Origin: Deltaproteobacteria bacterium
GTDB taxonomy: Bacteria; Desulfobacterota; Deferrisomatia; Deferrisomatales; BM512
NCBI GenBank assembly: GCA_002869005.1
Contig: PKTU01000026.1
Coordinates: forward strand, 1-62,336
Length of the DNA: 62,336 nt
Direction of reading: 5' to 3'
The translations under genes and the position numbers were made by a program. This document shows, piece by piece, positions 45,704 to 54,498 of this stretch. Each line of letters opens with the position of its first letter. Position 1 is the stretch's first letter. The notes under the pieces were generated by a model, which was given only the letters and a program-made list of their open reading frames with translations, was not told the DNA's origin and did not search any database.

Positions 45704-46491
45704 AGATAGCCGTCTTCGTCAAGCACGTACCGGATGTAGCCGAGGCCGACCTTGAGGTCGCCGCCGATGGGCGCACGGTGAAGGGAGGGGAGCTGCCCTT
45801 CGAGATGAATGAGTGGGATCGCTTTGCCCTTGAGGAGGCGGTCCTCGTTAAGGATTCTCTGGGAGGAGAGCTCACCTCGTTTCTTATTGGCGATGAGGCG
45901 GCTGAAGAGTCGCTGCGCCGCTGCCTCGCTGTAGGCGCGGACCGCGCCGTGCGTGTCTGGGATGATGGCCTTGCCGGGGCCAACCCCTTCGCGCTGACAG
46001 CCGCAATGCGAGGAGCGATTGGCGAAGATGAGTATGACCTCATCCTCTGCGGCGCTCAGTCATCGGATGACGGTTACGGCCTCGGAGGACCGCTCCTTGC
46101 GGAAGCGCTTGGGGTTCCCTCCGTAGCGCTGGTCAATAAGATGAAGGTCGAAGGTGGCAAAGTACTTGTCACCCGCGAACTTGAGGGGGGATGGGGCGAG
46201 GAGGTCGAGGTGGACCTCCCGGCGCTTGTAACAATACAGACCGGCATAAATGAGCCGCGCTACGTATCAATCCTCGGCATTAAGAAGGCGCGGAAAAAGC
46301 CCATAGATCTCATGGACGCAGTAAGCGTTGGTATTACCGCCGAGAGACTGGCTACGGAGAAGGAGAAGCTCTCCCTCGTAGGCATCGAGACCCCCGCGGT
46401 AGGTGAGGGAGCGGAGATTCTTGAAGGTAGCCCCGAGGAGGTAGCGGCTAAATGCCTTGCCCTCCTCAAAGAGGCGGGAGGTGTTCTATGA
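45700..46491 (+). CDS. etfB: Electron transfer flavoprotein subunit beta
   Basis: 263 residues; start overlaps the preceding gene by 4 bp. 'VKHVPDVAEADLEV', 'NEWDRFALEEAV' and the nucleotide-binding 'CGAQSSDDGYGLGGPLLAEALG' are EtfB signatures. AMP (or, in bifurcating forms, a second FAD) binds here. Forms a heterodimer with EtfA encoded directly after (ATGA overlap). Confidence 0.95.
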   Translation: MKIAVFVKHVPDVAEADLEVAADGRTVKGGELPFEMNEWDRFALEEAVLVKDSLGGELTSFLIGDEAAEESLRRCLAVGADRAVRVWDDGLAGANPFALTAAMRGAIGEDEYDLILCGAQSSDDGYGLGGPLLAEALGVPSVALVNKMKVEGGKVLVTRELEGGWGEEVEVDLPALVTIQTGINEPRYVSILGIKKARKKPIDLMDAVSVGITAERLATEKEKLSLVGIETPAVGEGAEILEGSPEEVAAKCLALLKEAGGVL

Positions 46492-47243
46492 GCGTATGGG
46501 TGGTTGCGGAGCATCGAAATGGAGCCATGCGCGAGGTGACTTATGAGCTTTTGTCCCACGGAGCTGCGTTGGGGCTCGGGCCCGTCACAGCGCTAGTCTT
46601 TTCAGGACCCGGGGATGGTAGCGCTCTGGCTGCCTCTCTCGACGGGAAAGCTCCGAGGACGCTCATAGTTGAAGATTCTTCGCTGCTGGGTTTCAACGGT
46701 ACGGCCCAGGCAGCGGCTTTGGCAACCTTAATTTCTCAGTCAACGGAGCCTCCCAAAGTAATCCTGGGCGCTCACTCAGCGGCGGGTATGGATTGGGCGC
46801 CTACGCTGGCGGGCAAGCTAGCTTGCCCGGCTGTAACGGATGTGGTGGCGCTCGCCGCTGAGGGAGCTTCCTTAGCCGCAACGCGTGTGGTGTACGGTGG
46901 CAAGCTTAACTCCAAGGTAAAGCTGGGCGAGGGCCCGAGTGTAATTGCTACGATCCGCCCCGGCTCCCTTGAAGAGGAGCCCTCTCTTACCCCTATGACA
47001 ACTACCATCGAAACGGCGAACGCCGATATCCCCGCTGAGCTTGGCAAGCGCTTTGTCGCATGGGTGGAGGAGTTGGCCGGTGCAGTTGACATCTCCCAGG
47101 CGGATATCCTCGTCTCTGTTGGGCGGGGTATTCAGGATAAGGAAAATATAGACGTCGCAGAGGCTCTTGCGGAGGCGCTTGGGGCGACGCTCTCCTGCTC
47201 CCGCCCGGTGGTCGATATTAATTGGCTGCCCAAGGAGCGCTAG
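46488..47243 (+). CDS. etfA: Electron transfer flavoprotein subunit alpha, N-terminal part ending at an unusual TAG
   Basis: 251 residues up to a TAG at 47241-47243. It has the N-terminal EtfA domain ('VWVVAEHRNG', 'VILGAHSAAGMDWAPTLAGKL', 'VYGGKLNSKVKL') and the start of the FAD domain ('ADILVSVGRGIQDKENIDVAEALAEALGA', 'SRPVVDINWLPKER'). In EtfA proteins the sequence continues 'RQVGQTGKTV'. Here CGC-TAG-GTG-GGC encodes R-stop-V-G, so TAG stands where a conserved Gln (CAG) is expected. The remaining FAD-binding residues are in the next entry, in the same frame. Candidate explanations: nonsense mutation, sequencing error, stop readthrough, or a truly split subunit. Confidence 0.85.
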   Translation: MSVWVVAEHRNGAMREVTYELLSHGAALGLGPVTALVFSGPGDGSALAASLDGKAPRTLIVEDSSLLGFNGTAQAAALATLISQSTEPPKVILGAHSAAGMDWAPTLAGKLACPAVTDVVALAAEGASLAATRVVYGGKLNSKVKLGEGPSVIATIRPGSLEEEPSLTPMTTTIETANADIPAELGKRFVAWVEELAGAVDISQADILVSVGRGIQDKENIDVAEALAEALGATLSCSRPVVDINWLPKER

Positions 47244-47465
47244 GTGGGCATCTCCGGCAAGACGGTTAAGCCGAAGGTTTATATCGCCCTCGGCATCTCA
47301 GGAGCCTTCCAGCACGCCACCGCGATGAAGGACTCAGCGATGATAATCGCAGTCAACAAGGACCCCAAAGCGCCGATATTCCAGATAGCGCATTACGGCA
47401 TAGTAGGGGACCTTTTCAAGGTCGCGCCAGCCCTTACCGCAGCGGTGCGGGCAGAGAAGGGTTAG
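47244..47465 (+). CDS. etfA: EtfA C-terminal FAD-domain fragment, possible separate polypeptide
   Basis: 73 residues in the same frame as the preceding fragment: '[24 protein letters not shown]' and '[23 protein letters not shown]', the complete C-terminus of EtfA. A GTG follows the TAG directly, and AAGGAG (47232-47237, within the KE codons) lies six bases before it, so independent or coupled translation is possible. Conservation of every downstream motif argues that the break is recent or tolerated. Confidence 0.7.
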   Translation: MGISGKTVKPKVYIALGISGAFQHATAMKDSAMIIAVNKDPKAPIFQIAHYGIVGDLFKVAPALTAAVRAEKG

Positions 47466-47474
47466 GAGGGGGTT

Positions 47475-48797
47475 TTGAGCGTATCCGCTCCATGGGCGCT
47501 GGTGGTCGGCGCGGGAGTCGCCGGTATCCAGGCGGCTCTGGACCTTGCCGATGCCGGCACCATGGTCTATCTGTTGGAGCGCGGCGATTCTATCGGCGGG
47601 CGGATGGCGCAAACCGACAAAACCTTTCCCACCCTCGACTGCTCCTCCTGCACACTGACTCCGAGGACGGTGGAGGTTGAGGCACACCCCAACGTCCACC
47701 TCATCACCCGCGCCGAGCTTACCGGGCTAACGCGTAGGGGCTCAACCTTTGAAGCCGAAATCTCCGTTCGGCCACGTTTTGTGGATATGGAGCGCTGCGT
47801 CTCCTGCGGGAGGTGCAGCGAAGCTTGCAGGCTCGCAGGCAAAGTGGTCTCCGAATTCGACCTCGGCCTTGGGCGCGTGAGCGCAATCGGGGTGCCATTT
47901 CCGCAGGCGGTCCCATCTACCTATGCCGTGGATCCGGCGCATTGTCTGATGCTCCGTTTTGGCAAGTGCGGCAAGGGGCCAAAATGCGTCGAGGCATGCG
48001 ATGTCGATGCCATAAGCTTCGAGGAGGAGGAGCGCGTCCTGAGGGTCGAGGTGGGCGCGGTAATCCTCGCCACAGGCTATGATCTTTACGACCCGGCGGA
48101 TACCGCCGTGGGGCGCCCCGAGTTGGGTTACCGAGAGCTGCCACGCGTTATAACCAACCTTGAGTTCGAGCGGTTATCCTCCGCCTCCGGCCCCACGCAG
48201 GGGAAGATCCTTGTCGAGGGGAGAGAGCCTAAAAGGATAATCTTTATACAGTGTATCGGAAGCCGTGACCGCACCACCGGAGCGGCTTATTGCTCACGCG
48301 TGTGCTGCATGGTGAGCCTCAAGCAGGCGGTCCTCTCGCTTGAGAAGATTGAAAGCGTCGAGGCTACTATCCTATACATGGACATTCGCGCCTTCGGAAA
48401 GGGCTACGAGGAGTTCATGGAGCGAGCCCAGCGCCTTGGGGCTACCCTTAGGCGCGGCGCTCCCTCTGAGATTTTCGAGAGGGAAGAGGAGGTGATTGTT
48501 CGTGTAGAGGATACCCTCCTCGGCGCTACCGAGGAGCTTATGGCGGATCTCGTGGTCCTCGCGGCTGGATTGCGGCCTGGGAAAGGGAGCGAGGAGCTTG
48601 CCTTAACGGTTGGCATTTCAACCGAGGAGGATGGTTTCTTTAAAACTCCTAAACGTGACCCCGCCGGAGGGCTGGGCGATGGTATCTTCATCGCGGGGGC
48701 GTGTGGCGGGCCGGTGGATATTCCCGACGCGGTGGCCTCAGGCTCCGCAGCCGCAGGCGCTGCCTTGGAGTTTATCCTGGGAGGTGATGCCGAATGA
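47475..48797 (+). CDS. HdrA-like FAD/Fe-S oxidoreductase (1)
   Basis: 440 residues; TTG start preceded by AGGAGGG. Rossmann FAD motif VVGAGVAGIQAALDLAD (residues 8-25), 'PTLDCSSCTLTPRTVEVEAHPNV' as in HdrA, a ferredoxin motif CVSCGRCSEACR (about 111) and a second Cys group CGKGPKCVEACD (about 165). 'QCIGSRD' and 'SRVCCMVSLKQ' are HdrA signatures. HdrA is the flavin subunit that bifurcates electrons in heterodisulfide reductase complexes. This copy is shorter than archaeal HdrA and has no C-terminal ferredoxin domain. Confidence 0.9.
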   Translation: MSVSAPWALVVGAGVAGIQAALDLADAGTMVYLLERGDSIGGRMAQTDKTFPTLDCSSCTLTPRTVEVEAHPNVHLITRAELTGLTRRGSTFEAEISVRPRFVDMERCVSCGRCSEACRLAGKVVSEFDLGLGRVSAIGVPFPQAVPSTYAVDPAHCLMLRFGKCGKGPKCVEACDVDAISFEEEERVLRVEVGAVILATGYDLYDPADTAVGRPELGYRELPRVITNLEFERLSSASGPTQGKILVEGREPKRIIFIQCIGSRDRTTGAAYCSRVCCMVSLKQAVLSLEKIESVEATILYMDIRAFGKGYEEFMERAQRLGATLRRGAPSEIFEREEEVIVRVEDTLLGATEELMADLVVLAAGLRPGKGSEELALTVGISTEEDGFFKTPKRDPAGGLGDGIFIAGACGGPVDIPDAVASGSAAAGAALEFILGGDAE

Positions 48798-50491
48798 AGG
48801 GCGCGGCGCTCTATATCTGCCACTGCGGGCACAATATCGCCGCTACCGTGGACGTCGCCGATGTCGCCAAATCGTTTGAAGGAGCTCCGGGCGTAAGTGT
48901 CGTGCGGCATTACCCATATCTCTGTTCAAGGCCGGGACAGGAGCTCATTAAAAATGACCTCAAAGCGGGAGGCATCTCCCGCGTGGTGATAGCCGCCTGC
49001 TCCCCCAGGATGCACGAGAAGACCTTTAGAAAGGCGGTGGAGTCCGAGGGGTTAAATCCATACCTCTTTAACCATGTGAACATCCGCGAGCAGTGCTCCT
49101 GGGTTCACCCCGAAAGGGATGAGGCAACCGCCAAGGCCAAGGAGCTTTTGCGCGGCGGCCTTGAGCGGGTCAGGCTACAGGAGCCGCTATATGGCTCCAC
49201 CGCAGAGGTTACGCCTAGGGCGCTCGTAGTCGGGGGAGGGCCGGCGGGTCTATCCGCGACAGCACAGCTGGCGGGGCAGGGGCTTGAGGTTGTGCTCTGC
49301 GAAAGGGAGGCTTCCTTGGGAGGCCGCGCCGCTAGGGTCGGGCGCTCCTTTACAGAGGGCGGGGAGGTCGGCCCGTGGCTTGATAAGCTTATTGAAAAAG
49401 TTTATGAGAGCGACCTTGTGGAGGTGATGACCGGCGCGGAGGTCGTAGGACTTGAGGGCGCTCCCGGCTCATTTTCCGTTACGATGAAGACTGACTCGGG
49501 ACAGGAGACCAGGGAAACAGGGGCGGTAATCATCGCCACCGGGAGCTCCCTCTATCGCCCCGATGATCCGGAGGAGGGCCGCCCGGAGCTTGGCTTTGGT
49601 GAGGATAAGCGAATTATTACGCAGGAGGACTTTGAGGGGCTTCTCCGAGGCGGTGAACTGATCGCAGTGGATGGGGCGCCAGTGGACGCGGTCGCCTTCC
49701 TCCAATGTATTGGTTCACGCGATAAGAGCGCCAAGGGTTCACACTGCTCGCGAATATGCTGCATGACCAGCGTGAGGCAAGCAGAGGATTTCAAGACACG
49801 GTACCCAAAAGCTCGCGTTGATGTTATCTACATGGACCTGAGGGCCTACGCTCGCGGCGCGGAGGAGGCTTATGAGGCAGCCGGACGCAGGGGAGTGGTA
49901 TTCAGGCGCGGAAGCGCTTCCGAGATATTTAAGGATGGCGAAGAACGGGTCGTGGCATTTGAAGATACCCTGAACGGGGAGGCGGCGCGCCTTAAGACGG
50001 ATCTGGTCGTTCTAGCATGCGGCGCGAGGCCCCGTGAGGATGTCAGGGAGGTCTCGCGGCTATTCGGCGCGGCGCAGGGCCCCGACGGATTCTTTCAGGA
50101 GGCGCATCCAAAGCTTCGCCCCTCGGAGACCGCCTCCGACGGCGTCTATCTCGCAGGTGCTTGCCAGGCTCCCAAGACAATAGATGAAGCGGTTACGAGC
50201 GGCCGGGCAGCGGCGGCAAAAGCGGCCTTGCCTCTCCTCAGGGGATGGACGCCAATCGACCCCGTGGTTGCAGAGATAGATGACCTTGCCTGCGTTGGGT
50301 GCGGGCTTTGCGCCGCCGCTTGCCCCTTCGGCGCAATATCGCCGATGACGCACCGCGCGGTCATGCGTGTGAACCCCGCGCTATGCAAAGGGTGCGGTGC
50401 CTGCTCCGCTGCGTGCCCCTCCAAGGCGGCGACCCTCAAACACTTTCGCCCGGACCAACTCCTCGCAGAGGTCGCTGCATTCTCATCATAA
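48794..50491 (+). CDS. HdrA-like FAD/Fe-S oxidoreductase (2)
   Basis: 565 residues; overlaps HdrA-like (1) by 4 bp. N-terminal HdrA extension ('YICHCGHNIAATVDV', 'VIAACSPRMHEKTF', 'HVNIREQCSWVH'), FAD motif VVGGGPAGLSATAQLAG (about 142), 'QCIGSRDKS', 'SRICCMTSVRQA', and two C-terminal [4Fe-4S] motifs, CVGCGLCAAACP and CKGCGACSAACP. Closer to full-length HdrA. The two HdrA-like proteins with EtfAB and the HdrCB-like protein suggest one soluble complex. No MvhD or hydrogenase subunit is present here. Confidence 0.92.
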   Translation: MKGAALYICHCGHNIAATVDVADVAKSFEGAPGVSVVRHYPYLCSRPGQELIKNDLKAGGISRVVIAACSPRMHEKTFRKAVESEGLNPYLFNHVNIREQCSWVHPERDEATAKAKELLRGGLERVRLQEPLYGSTAEVTPRALVVGGGPAGLSATAQLAGQGLEVVLCEREASLGGRAARVGRSFTEGGEVGPWLDKLIEKVYESDLVEVMTGAEVVGLEGAPGSFSVTMKTDSGQETRETGAVIIATGSSLYRPDDPEEGRPELGFGEDKRIITQEDFEGLLRGGELIAVDGAPVDAVAFLQCIGSRDKSAKGSHCSRICCMTSVRQAEDFKTRYPKARVDVIYMDLRAYARGAEEAYEAAGRRGVVFRRGSASEIFKDGEERVVAFEDTLNGEAARLKTDLVVLACGARPREDVREVSRLFGAAQGPDGFFQEAHPKLRPSETASDGVYLAGACQAPKTIDEAVTSGRAAAAKAALPLLRGWTPIDPVVAEIDDLACVGCGLCAAACPFGAISPMTHRAVMRVNPALCKGCGACSAACPSKAATLKHFRPDQLLAEVAAFSS

Positions 50492-50686
50492 TTAAAGCGC
50501 TGAATATCCCCCGCTACTGCCCCGCATAACCCTTCAGCAACCTCTTGTTTTGAAGGTCACCCAAAAGTCCGGCGAGTGAAGGTATTTCATTCTTTTGACG
50601 AATATTTGTTAGAAAATCGGTGGCGATTCATTATTTATAAAAAAGGTTGTTCCAACTAGCTTCAAGCCAACTATTTAAAAATGATG

Positions 50687-50710
50687 AAGGCCCAGTTATC
50701 GCTGGGCCTT
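50687..50710 (-). terminator. Terminator after the dihaem peroxidase gene
   Basis: A 9-bp stem AAGGCCCAG (50687-50695) with CTGGGCCTT (50702-50710). On the minus strand it leads into CATCATTTTT. The 190 bp from here to the HdrA-like stop contain nothing else recognised. Confidence 0.75.
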
Positions 50711-50723
50711 CCTCCTGGTGCCT

Positions 50724-51950
50724 TTAGGGGCTAGGGGGCATCGGCGGACGAGGCAGTGGCGGCATCCCGTTAGCCGGTCCCCACCCATCGGTAAGAGTTT
50801 TGAGGAAGGCGACGAGGTCCGCCTCCTGCTGTGCATCCAACATTAAGTTCCCCAGCTCCACTATATTTACATTAAGCGGAACTTCGGGTACGGGCCAGCA
50901 TGTTATCCCGAACCCGGGGTCGTTATTGTCAGCGCAAACCTCCAGCAAAACATCTCGGGTATTGTAGAAATGCACAATCTCATCGAGGGTCTTGAAGACC
51001 CCGTTATGCCCGTAAGGAGGCGTAAGCTCTATATTGCGAAGAGTCATAACCTTGTGTTTGCCTAGCTGTAGCCCAGCGGGGTCAAGCGCCGCTATGTCCA
51101 GTCGTCCTCCAAGACCGGGGTCCACCGGAGAACCAGGAATATTTACGTTTTGGGGTAGTCCGAGATTGTCATATGTGAAGTCGGTAAAAAGCGGCGGTAT
51201 TTGGCTGACGCCATCCGGCGCAAGCGTGGGGTCAGGCAAGTGGCAAAGCGCACATTTCCCACCTTTTGTGAATACTTTCAAGCCCTTTGCTTCGGCCTTC
51301 GAAAGGTCTGTCATTCCGGCTAGGAAATAGTCGAATTTTGAGTCGAAGGGCGAGAAAAGCTGAGTTTTTTCAAACTCACCTATGGCTTCGGCCATTCGAT
51401 CATAAATTTCCAGAACTCCTGGGGGTATAGGGGCAAGCGCCGAGTAAGGATAAATCAGACTTAGGTCGAGTCCATAGACGTCCATAAACATCGTCTGATA
51501 GTCAGGCGATACGCTTACCCGCAAGCGTTCTACCACAGACCACTTGTCGGGCATAGCCATCTCAACGGGATTCAAGAATGGGCCGGCAGCCTGTTCGGCG
51601 AGTGAATTAGCGCGGCCGTTCCAGAACTGCCCGCCAACAAATAGACCATCAACGCCATTCCAGTGAAAGAAAGGGCTGAAGGAAGCATATGCGGCGCTGG
51701 GGGCGTTAAGCCCACCCGTGAGAGCGGGAAAAGAGCCATCGGAGACGGGGGTTAAGTTTGTGGCGTTGTCCGGGTCGACGAAACCAAAGTCGGGGTCATG
51801 ACATGTCGCGCAGGACTGGTTGCCGTTGAACGAAAGATTCTCATCAAAGTAAAGCGCTTCTCCAAGTTCCGCCGTTGTGGTAGCAGCAAGTGTAAATGCT
51901 GGCAACAAAATCAGGGATGAGAGAACAAGTAAGGTGAGTCTTTTTTTCAT
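50724..51950 (-). CDS. Dihaem cytochrome c peroxidase / MauG-family protein
   Basis: 408 residues from ATG 51950 (AGGGAAA upstream); longer in-frame starts upstream would bury the signal peptide (MKKRLTLLVLSSLILLPAFTLA). Two haem motifs, CATCH ('NQSCATCHDPDFGFVD') and CALCH ('GGKCALCHLPDP'), and MauG-family 'FWNGRANSLAEQAAGPFLNPVEM' and 'LRNIELTPPYGHNGVFKTL'. Periplasmic; reduces H2O2 or oxidises a protein substrate. A Pro-rich tail (MPPLPRPPMPPSP) is unusual. Confidence 0.9.
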   Translation of the reverse strand: MKKRLTLLVLSSLILLPAFTLAATTTAELGEALYFDENLSFNGNQSCATCHDPDFGFVDPDNATNLTPVSDGSFPALTGGLNAPSAAYASFSPFFHWNGVDGLFVGGQFWNGRANSLAEQAAGPFLNPVEMAMPDKWSVVERLRVSVSPDYQTMFMDVYGLDLSLIYPYSALAPIPPGVLEIYDRMAEAIGEFEKTQLFSPFDSKFDYFLAGMTDLSKAEAKGLKVFTKGGKCALCHLPDPTLAPDGVSQIPPLFTDFTYDNLGLPQNVNIPGSPVDPGLGGRLDIAALDPAGLQLGKHKVMTLRNIELTPPYGHNGVFKTLDEIVHFYNTRDVLLEVCADNNDPGFGITCWPVPEVPLNVNIVELGNLMLDAQQEADLVAFLKTLTDGWGPANGMPPLPRPPMPPSP

Positions 51951-52362
51951 CAGTTTCCCTTTCTGTGATTGATTTGAGATGAATGAAAATATTGTCCTCA
52001 AGCTCCTTTCCGTCGCCATATGTAACTAAAAAATAATTGTTGAATAAGATAGACAAAAGTTAAGCCAAAAAGAGGTATTAATATAAGTTACCAGACAAAA
52101 GAATAAGTGCATCTAAATATCAATACAGCGTTCAAAAAAACGGATACATAAATATGATAAAACTCAAGAATATTTAGCTATATAGGACAATTTGAATTAG
52201 TTAATTTTATTACGCTGAGAGTTCTGGAGGATAAAATGAGATAATATTGGTTTGCTTATATTGTTGGTCGATGATGAGAGATAAGCTTGGCAGCAGTTTT
52301 ATGTTTATGCCTATTTCATAAAAGTTCAAAAATTCAACTGTTATAGAGCGCTTTGGCTGGTC
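51951..52362. other. AT-rich intergenic stretch without recognised gene
   Basis: About 410 bp of AT-rich sequence upstream of the peroxidase gene. It probably contains that gene's promoter. No convincing gene, RNA or long repeat was seen. Confidence 0.5.
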
Positions 52363-52578
52363 TTGCATTCCTACTGTTTGATGACAAATAACTACCACCT
52401 ACTCATCGAAACACCAGAAACTAATTTCGGTAAGGGGATGCAGTTCCTTGGTGGCACCTACACCCACCGCTTTAGCCGCCGCAAAAAGCGAGTCGGCCAC
52501 CTTTTTCAAGGGTGGTACAAGGCTGTCATTGTAGAGCAGGGGTCTCACCGAATTCCTCCGAGGTCGAGATTGCACTGA
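52363..52578 (+). pseudogene. Remnant of IS200/RAYT-type (Y1) transposase
   Basis: About 60 residues match the Y1 transposase core: 'CLMTNNYHLLIETPE', 'GGTYTHRFSRRKKRVGHLFQGWYKAVIVEQ'. The HUH-type motif and N-terminus are missing, and the frame is lost just after 'VEQ', where intact proteins continue with the catalytic-Tyr region. Marks a decayed insertion at the border of the methyltransferase island. Confidence 0.75.
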
Positions 52579-53065
52579 AAGTCGTAATGGCCTTCTTCTT
52601 TGGTTGTGGGGACGCAAGTCTGGTCGTAACGCTTGCGGAGGAGGCTTGAGGATAACGAGAAAGCGGGAAGCCTGTCTGTGTCAAAAAGGACCGATTTCGG
52701 CGTTGAGGTTGCCGTTCTCATGGAGCTAACGCTCTCCCGCCAGCTTGGCGCCAGTGGAGGTAGAAAGGACTACGTCCTAAGCCGACTGAATAATAGGGAC
52801 TCCTTTAAAATCGCTGCTCCGAGAAACCAAGTATAGGTGAGGGCCAGCCGCGAAAAATTGTGTGCGAATATCAAAGCAAATATTAGAAGGTTTTGACTTG
52901 ACGTTGATATGAGGCGCTGACAGATTCGTTTCCAATGCTCGGCAAATCTTATATACTCCCCTAGGGGATTTGCCGGAAATAGGGTAGACTTTCCCCTTAA
53001 GTTTACAAGCTTACGGCCTTAGCCACCGGCCCTGCTCATGCAGGGGCAGGAAGACTGGGATAGTT
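52579..53065 (+). other. Intergenic stretch before the GntR gene
   Basis: After the transposase remnant there is about 280 bp with only short open frames and no recognised protein. The right part holds the gntR promoter, an 8-bp inverted repeat GGCAAATC...GATTTGCC (52941-52974) and a GC-rich hairpin CCCTGC-TCAT-GCAGGG (53030-53045) just before the start codon, which could limit translation. Confidence 0.5.
52929..52967 (+). promoter_or_regulatory. gntR promoter with palindromic operator
   Basis: TTTCCA (52929-52934), a 17-bp spacer and TATACT (52952-52957) form a promoter. The 10-bp palindrome CCCCTAGGGG (52958-52967) directly follows the -10 box, where a bound repressor would block initiation. 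The same CCCTAGGG core is inside the TRAP promoter. Confidence 0.65.
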
Positions 53066-53818
53066 TTGCCACCAAACGAGACCATAGACAGAGCTTCCTA
53101 CCTACCAGCGTACGCCCAACTGGTAAATATACTAAAGGACAAGATAGCCTCTGGTGAGCTGAGACCAGGGAGCCAGTTGCCCTCTGAGGCGCAGCTTTGC
53201 GAGCGTTACCAAATCAGTCCAATGACAGTGAGGCGTTCTATCGGCGACCTCGTAGCGAAGGGGCTGGTCACCACCACTCAGGGCAGGGGCACTTTCGTAA
53301 AGTCTGTACACATAGGAGAGGTGAGCTTCGGGCTTGGCGACTTCAAGGGCCTCTTCGGAGAAAAAGGCGACACAAAGGTAAGACTCCTTGGGGCCAGGAT
53401 CGTGCGTGCCAATAAACGCTTGGCGCGCAAGCTGTCAGTAAGGGAAGAGAGCCGGGTCATCAACATCCGTCGACTCCTGATAAACAAGGATGTGCCCGTG
53501 CTCTTCCATGAGGAGTACATGGTCTACGACCCCTCTCTGCCAATAGTTGAGGCTGAGATGGAGGCCACATCGCTAGCAGGACTCTTCAGCGGTCACGCCA
53601 CCAGCGACCTTAAAGGCGGGCACCTTACTATCGAGGCCACCACTCTGGACAAAGAGGAAGCAGAACTGTTAGGCGGAGAGGTGGGAGAGCCTGCGTTCAG
53701 GCTCGCCCACACATTCTACGACTTCAATGACAACCCTTTTAGCTGGGGGTGGTTTATAGCTCAAGGCAAGCGCCTGAGCTTCAGAACCTCGCTCGGCATT
53801 TTCGAGCACACAGCGTAG
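53066..53818 (+). CDS. GntR/HutC-family (UTRA) transcriptional regulator
   Basis: 250 residues from a TTG at 53066 (GGGA five bases upstream; no earlier start in frame). N-terminal GntR winged helix: 'YAQLVNILKDKIASGELRPGSQLPSEAQLCERYQISPMTVRRSI'. C-terminal UTRA effector domain ('VINIRRLLINKDVPVLFHEEYMVYD', 'LAHTFYDFNDNPFSWGWFIAQG'). Probably represses its own unit and the TRAP/methyltransferase unit, binding the transported substrate or a product as effector. Confidence 0.92.
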   Translation: MPPNETIDRASYLPAYAQLVNILKDKIASGELRPGSQLPSEAQLCERYQISPMTVRRSIGDLVAKGLVTTTQGRGTFVKSVHIGEVSFGLGDFKGLFGEKGDTKVRLLGARIVRANKRLARKLSVREESRVINIRRLLINKDVPVLFHEEYMVYDPSLPIVEAEMEATSLAGLFSGHATSDLKGGHLTIEATTLDKEEAELLGGEVGEPAFRLAHTFYDFNDNPFSWGWFIAQGKRLSFRTSLGIFEHTA

Positions 53819-53841
53819 AGCGGCGAAAAGGAAAGCTTCAA

Positions 53842-54498
53842 ATGGGGAAAAAAACTAAAGGCCTGTTCGACCTGCTTGGCGACCTCGACGAAGAAGCAGT
53901 GCTCGAACTTGTTAGCGCCAAGCTCTCCGCTGGAGAAGACCCCAACCTTATTATAAACGAATGCCAAAAAGGGATGCTGCGCGTGGGCGAGCTCTACGAG
54001 CAGAATAAGTACTACGTCTCCGGTTTGATTATGGCTGGCGAGATAATGCGCCAGGTAGTCGATCTGCTGGAACCTGCCTTGAAAAAGAATCCCATTACCA
54101 CCGATAGGGCGACGATCCTTCTTGCCACCGTACAGGGAGACATCCACGACACTGGAAAGAACTTGGTGGGGATGCTCCTTAAGTGCAACGGTTTTAACGT
54201 TGTTGACGCTGGGGTCGACGTCGCTCCCGAGGTGCTTGCAAATATGGCCGAGGAAATCTCGCCCGACGTCATAGGGCTCTCTGTGCTCTTGACCACGGCT
54301 TTCGAGGCCATGCGCGACACAATCACTTTTTTGCGCGAGAGGCTTACGGTATCATCGATGGCCCCCGGCATTATAATAGGGGGCGGTGCCGTGGACGAAA
54401 GCGTCTGTCGTTTCTCCGGAGCCGACCAATGGGCTACGGACGCAAGCACAGGACTAATTCTCTGCAAACAGATTCTAAAAGAGCGCGCCTCCAAGTAG
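53842..54498 (+). CDS. Corrinoid (B12-binding) methyltransferase protein 1
   Basis: 218 residues from ATG 53842 (AAGGAAAG upstream). N-terminal helical B12-binding cap ('DEEAVLELVSAKLSAGEDPNLIINECQKGMLRVGELYE') and a C-terminal Rossmann domain with the cobalt-ligand motif D-x-H-x-x-G in VQGDIHDTGKNLVG, followed by 'NVVDAGVDVAPEVL' and 'IGLSVLLTTAFEAM'. MtaC/MtbC/MttC-type methyl carrier. Encoded 23 bp after gntR, in its transcript. Confidence 0.94.
   Translation: MGKKTKGLFDLLGDLDEEAVLELVSAKLSAGEDPNLIINECQKGMLRVGELYEQNKYYVSGLIMAGEIMRQVVDLLEPALKKNPITTDRATILLATVQGDIHDTGKNLVGMLLKCNGFNVVDAGVDVAPEVLANMAEEISPDVIGLSVLLTTAFEAMRDTITFLRERLTVSSMAPGIIIGGGAVDESVCRFSGADQWATDASTGLILCKQILKERASK

Noticed and set aside
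46488-47465. Genome-wide recoding of TAG as an amino acid
   Set aside because: Many intact genes here end naturally in TAG (for example those ending at 830, 13695, 16640, 26308, 28008, 54498 and 61700), so TAG is an ordinary stop; only a local readthrough could be considered.
52941-53045. Cobalamin riboswitch before gntR and corrinoid protein 1
   Set aside because: 'GCCACCGG...GGCAGGAAG' resembles part of a B12 element, but the upstream conserved blocks are missing; the palindromes are better explained as GntR operator and hairpin.
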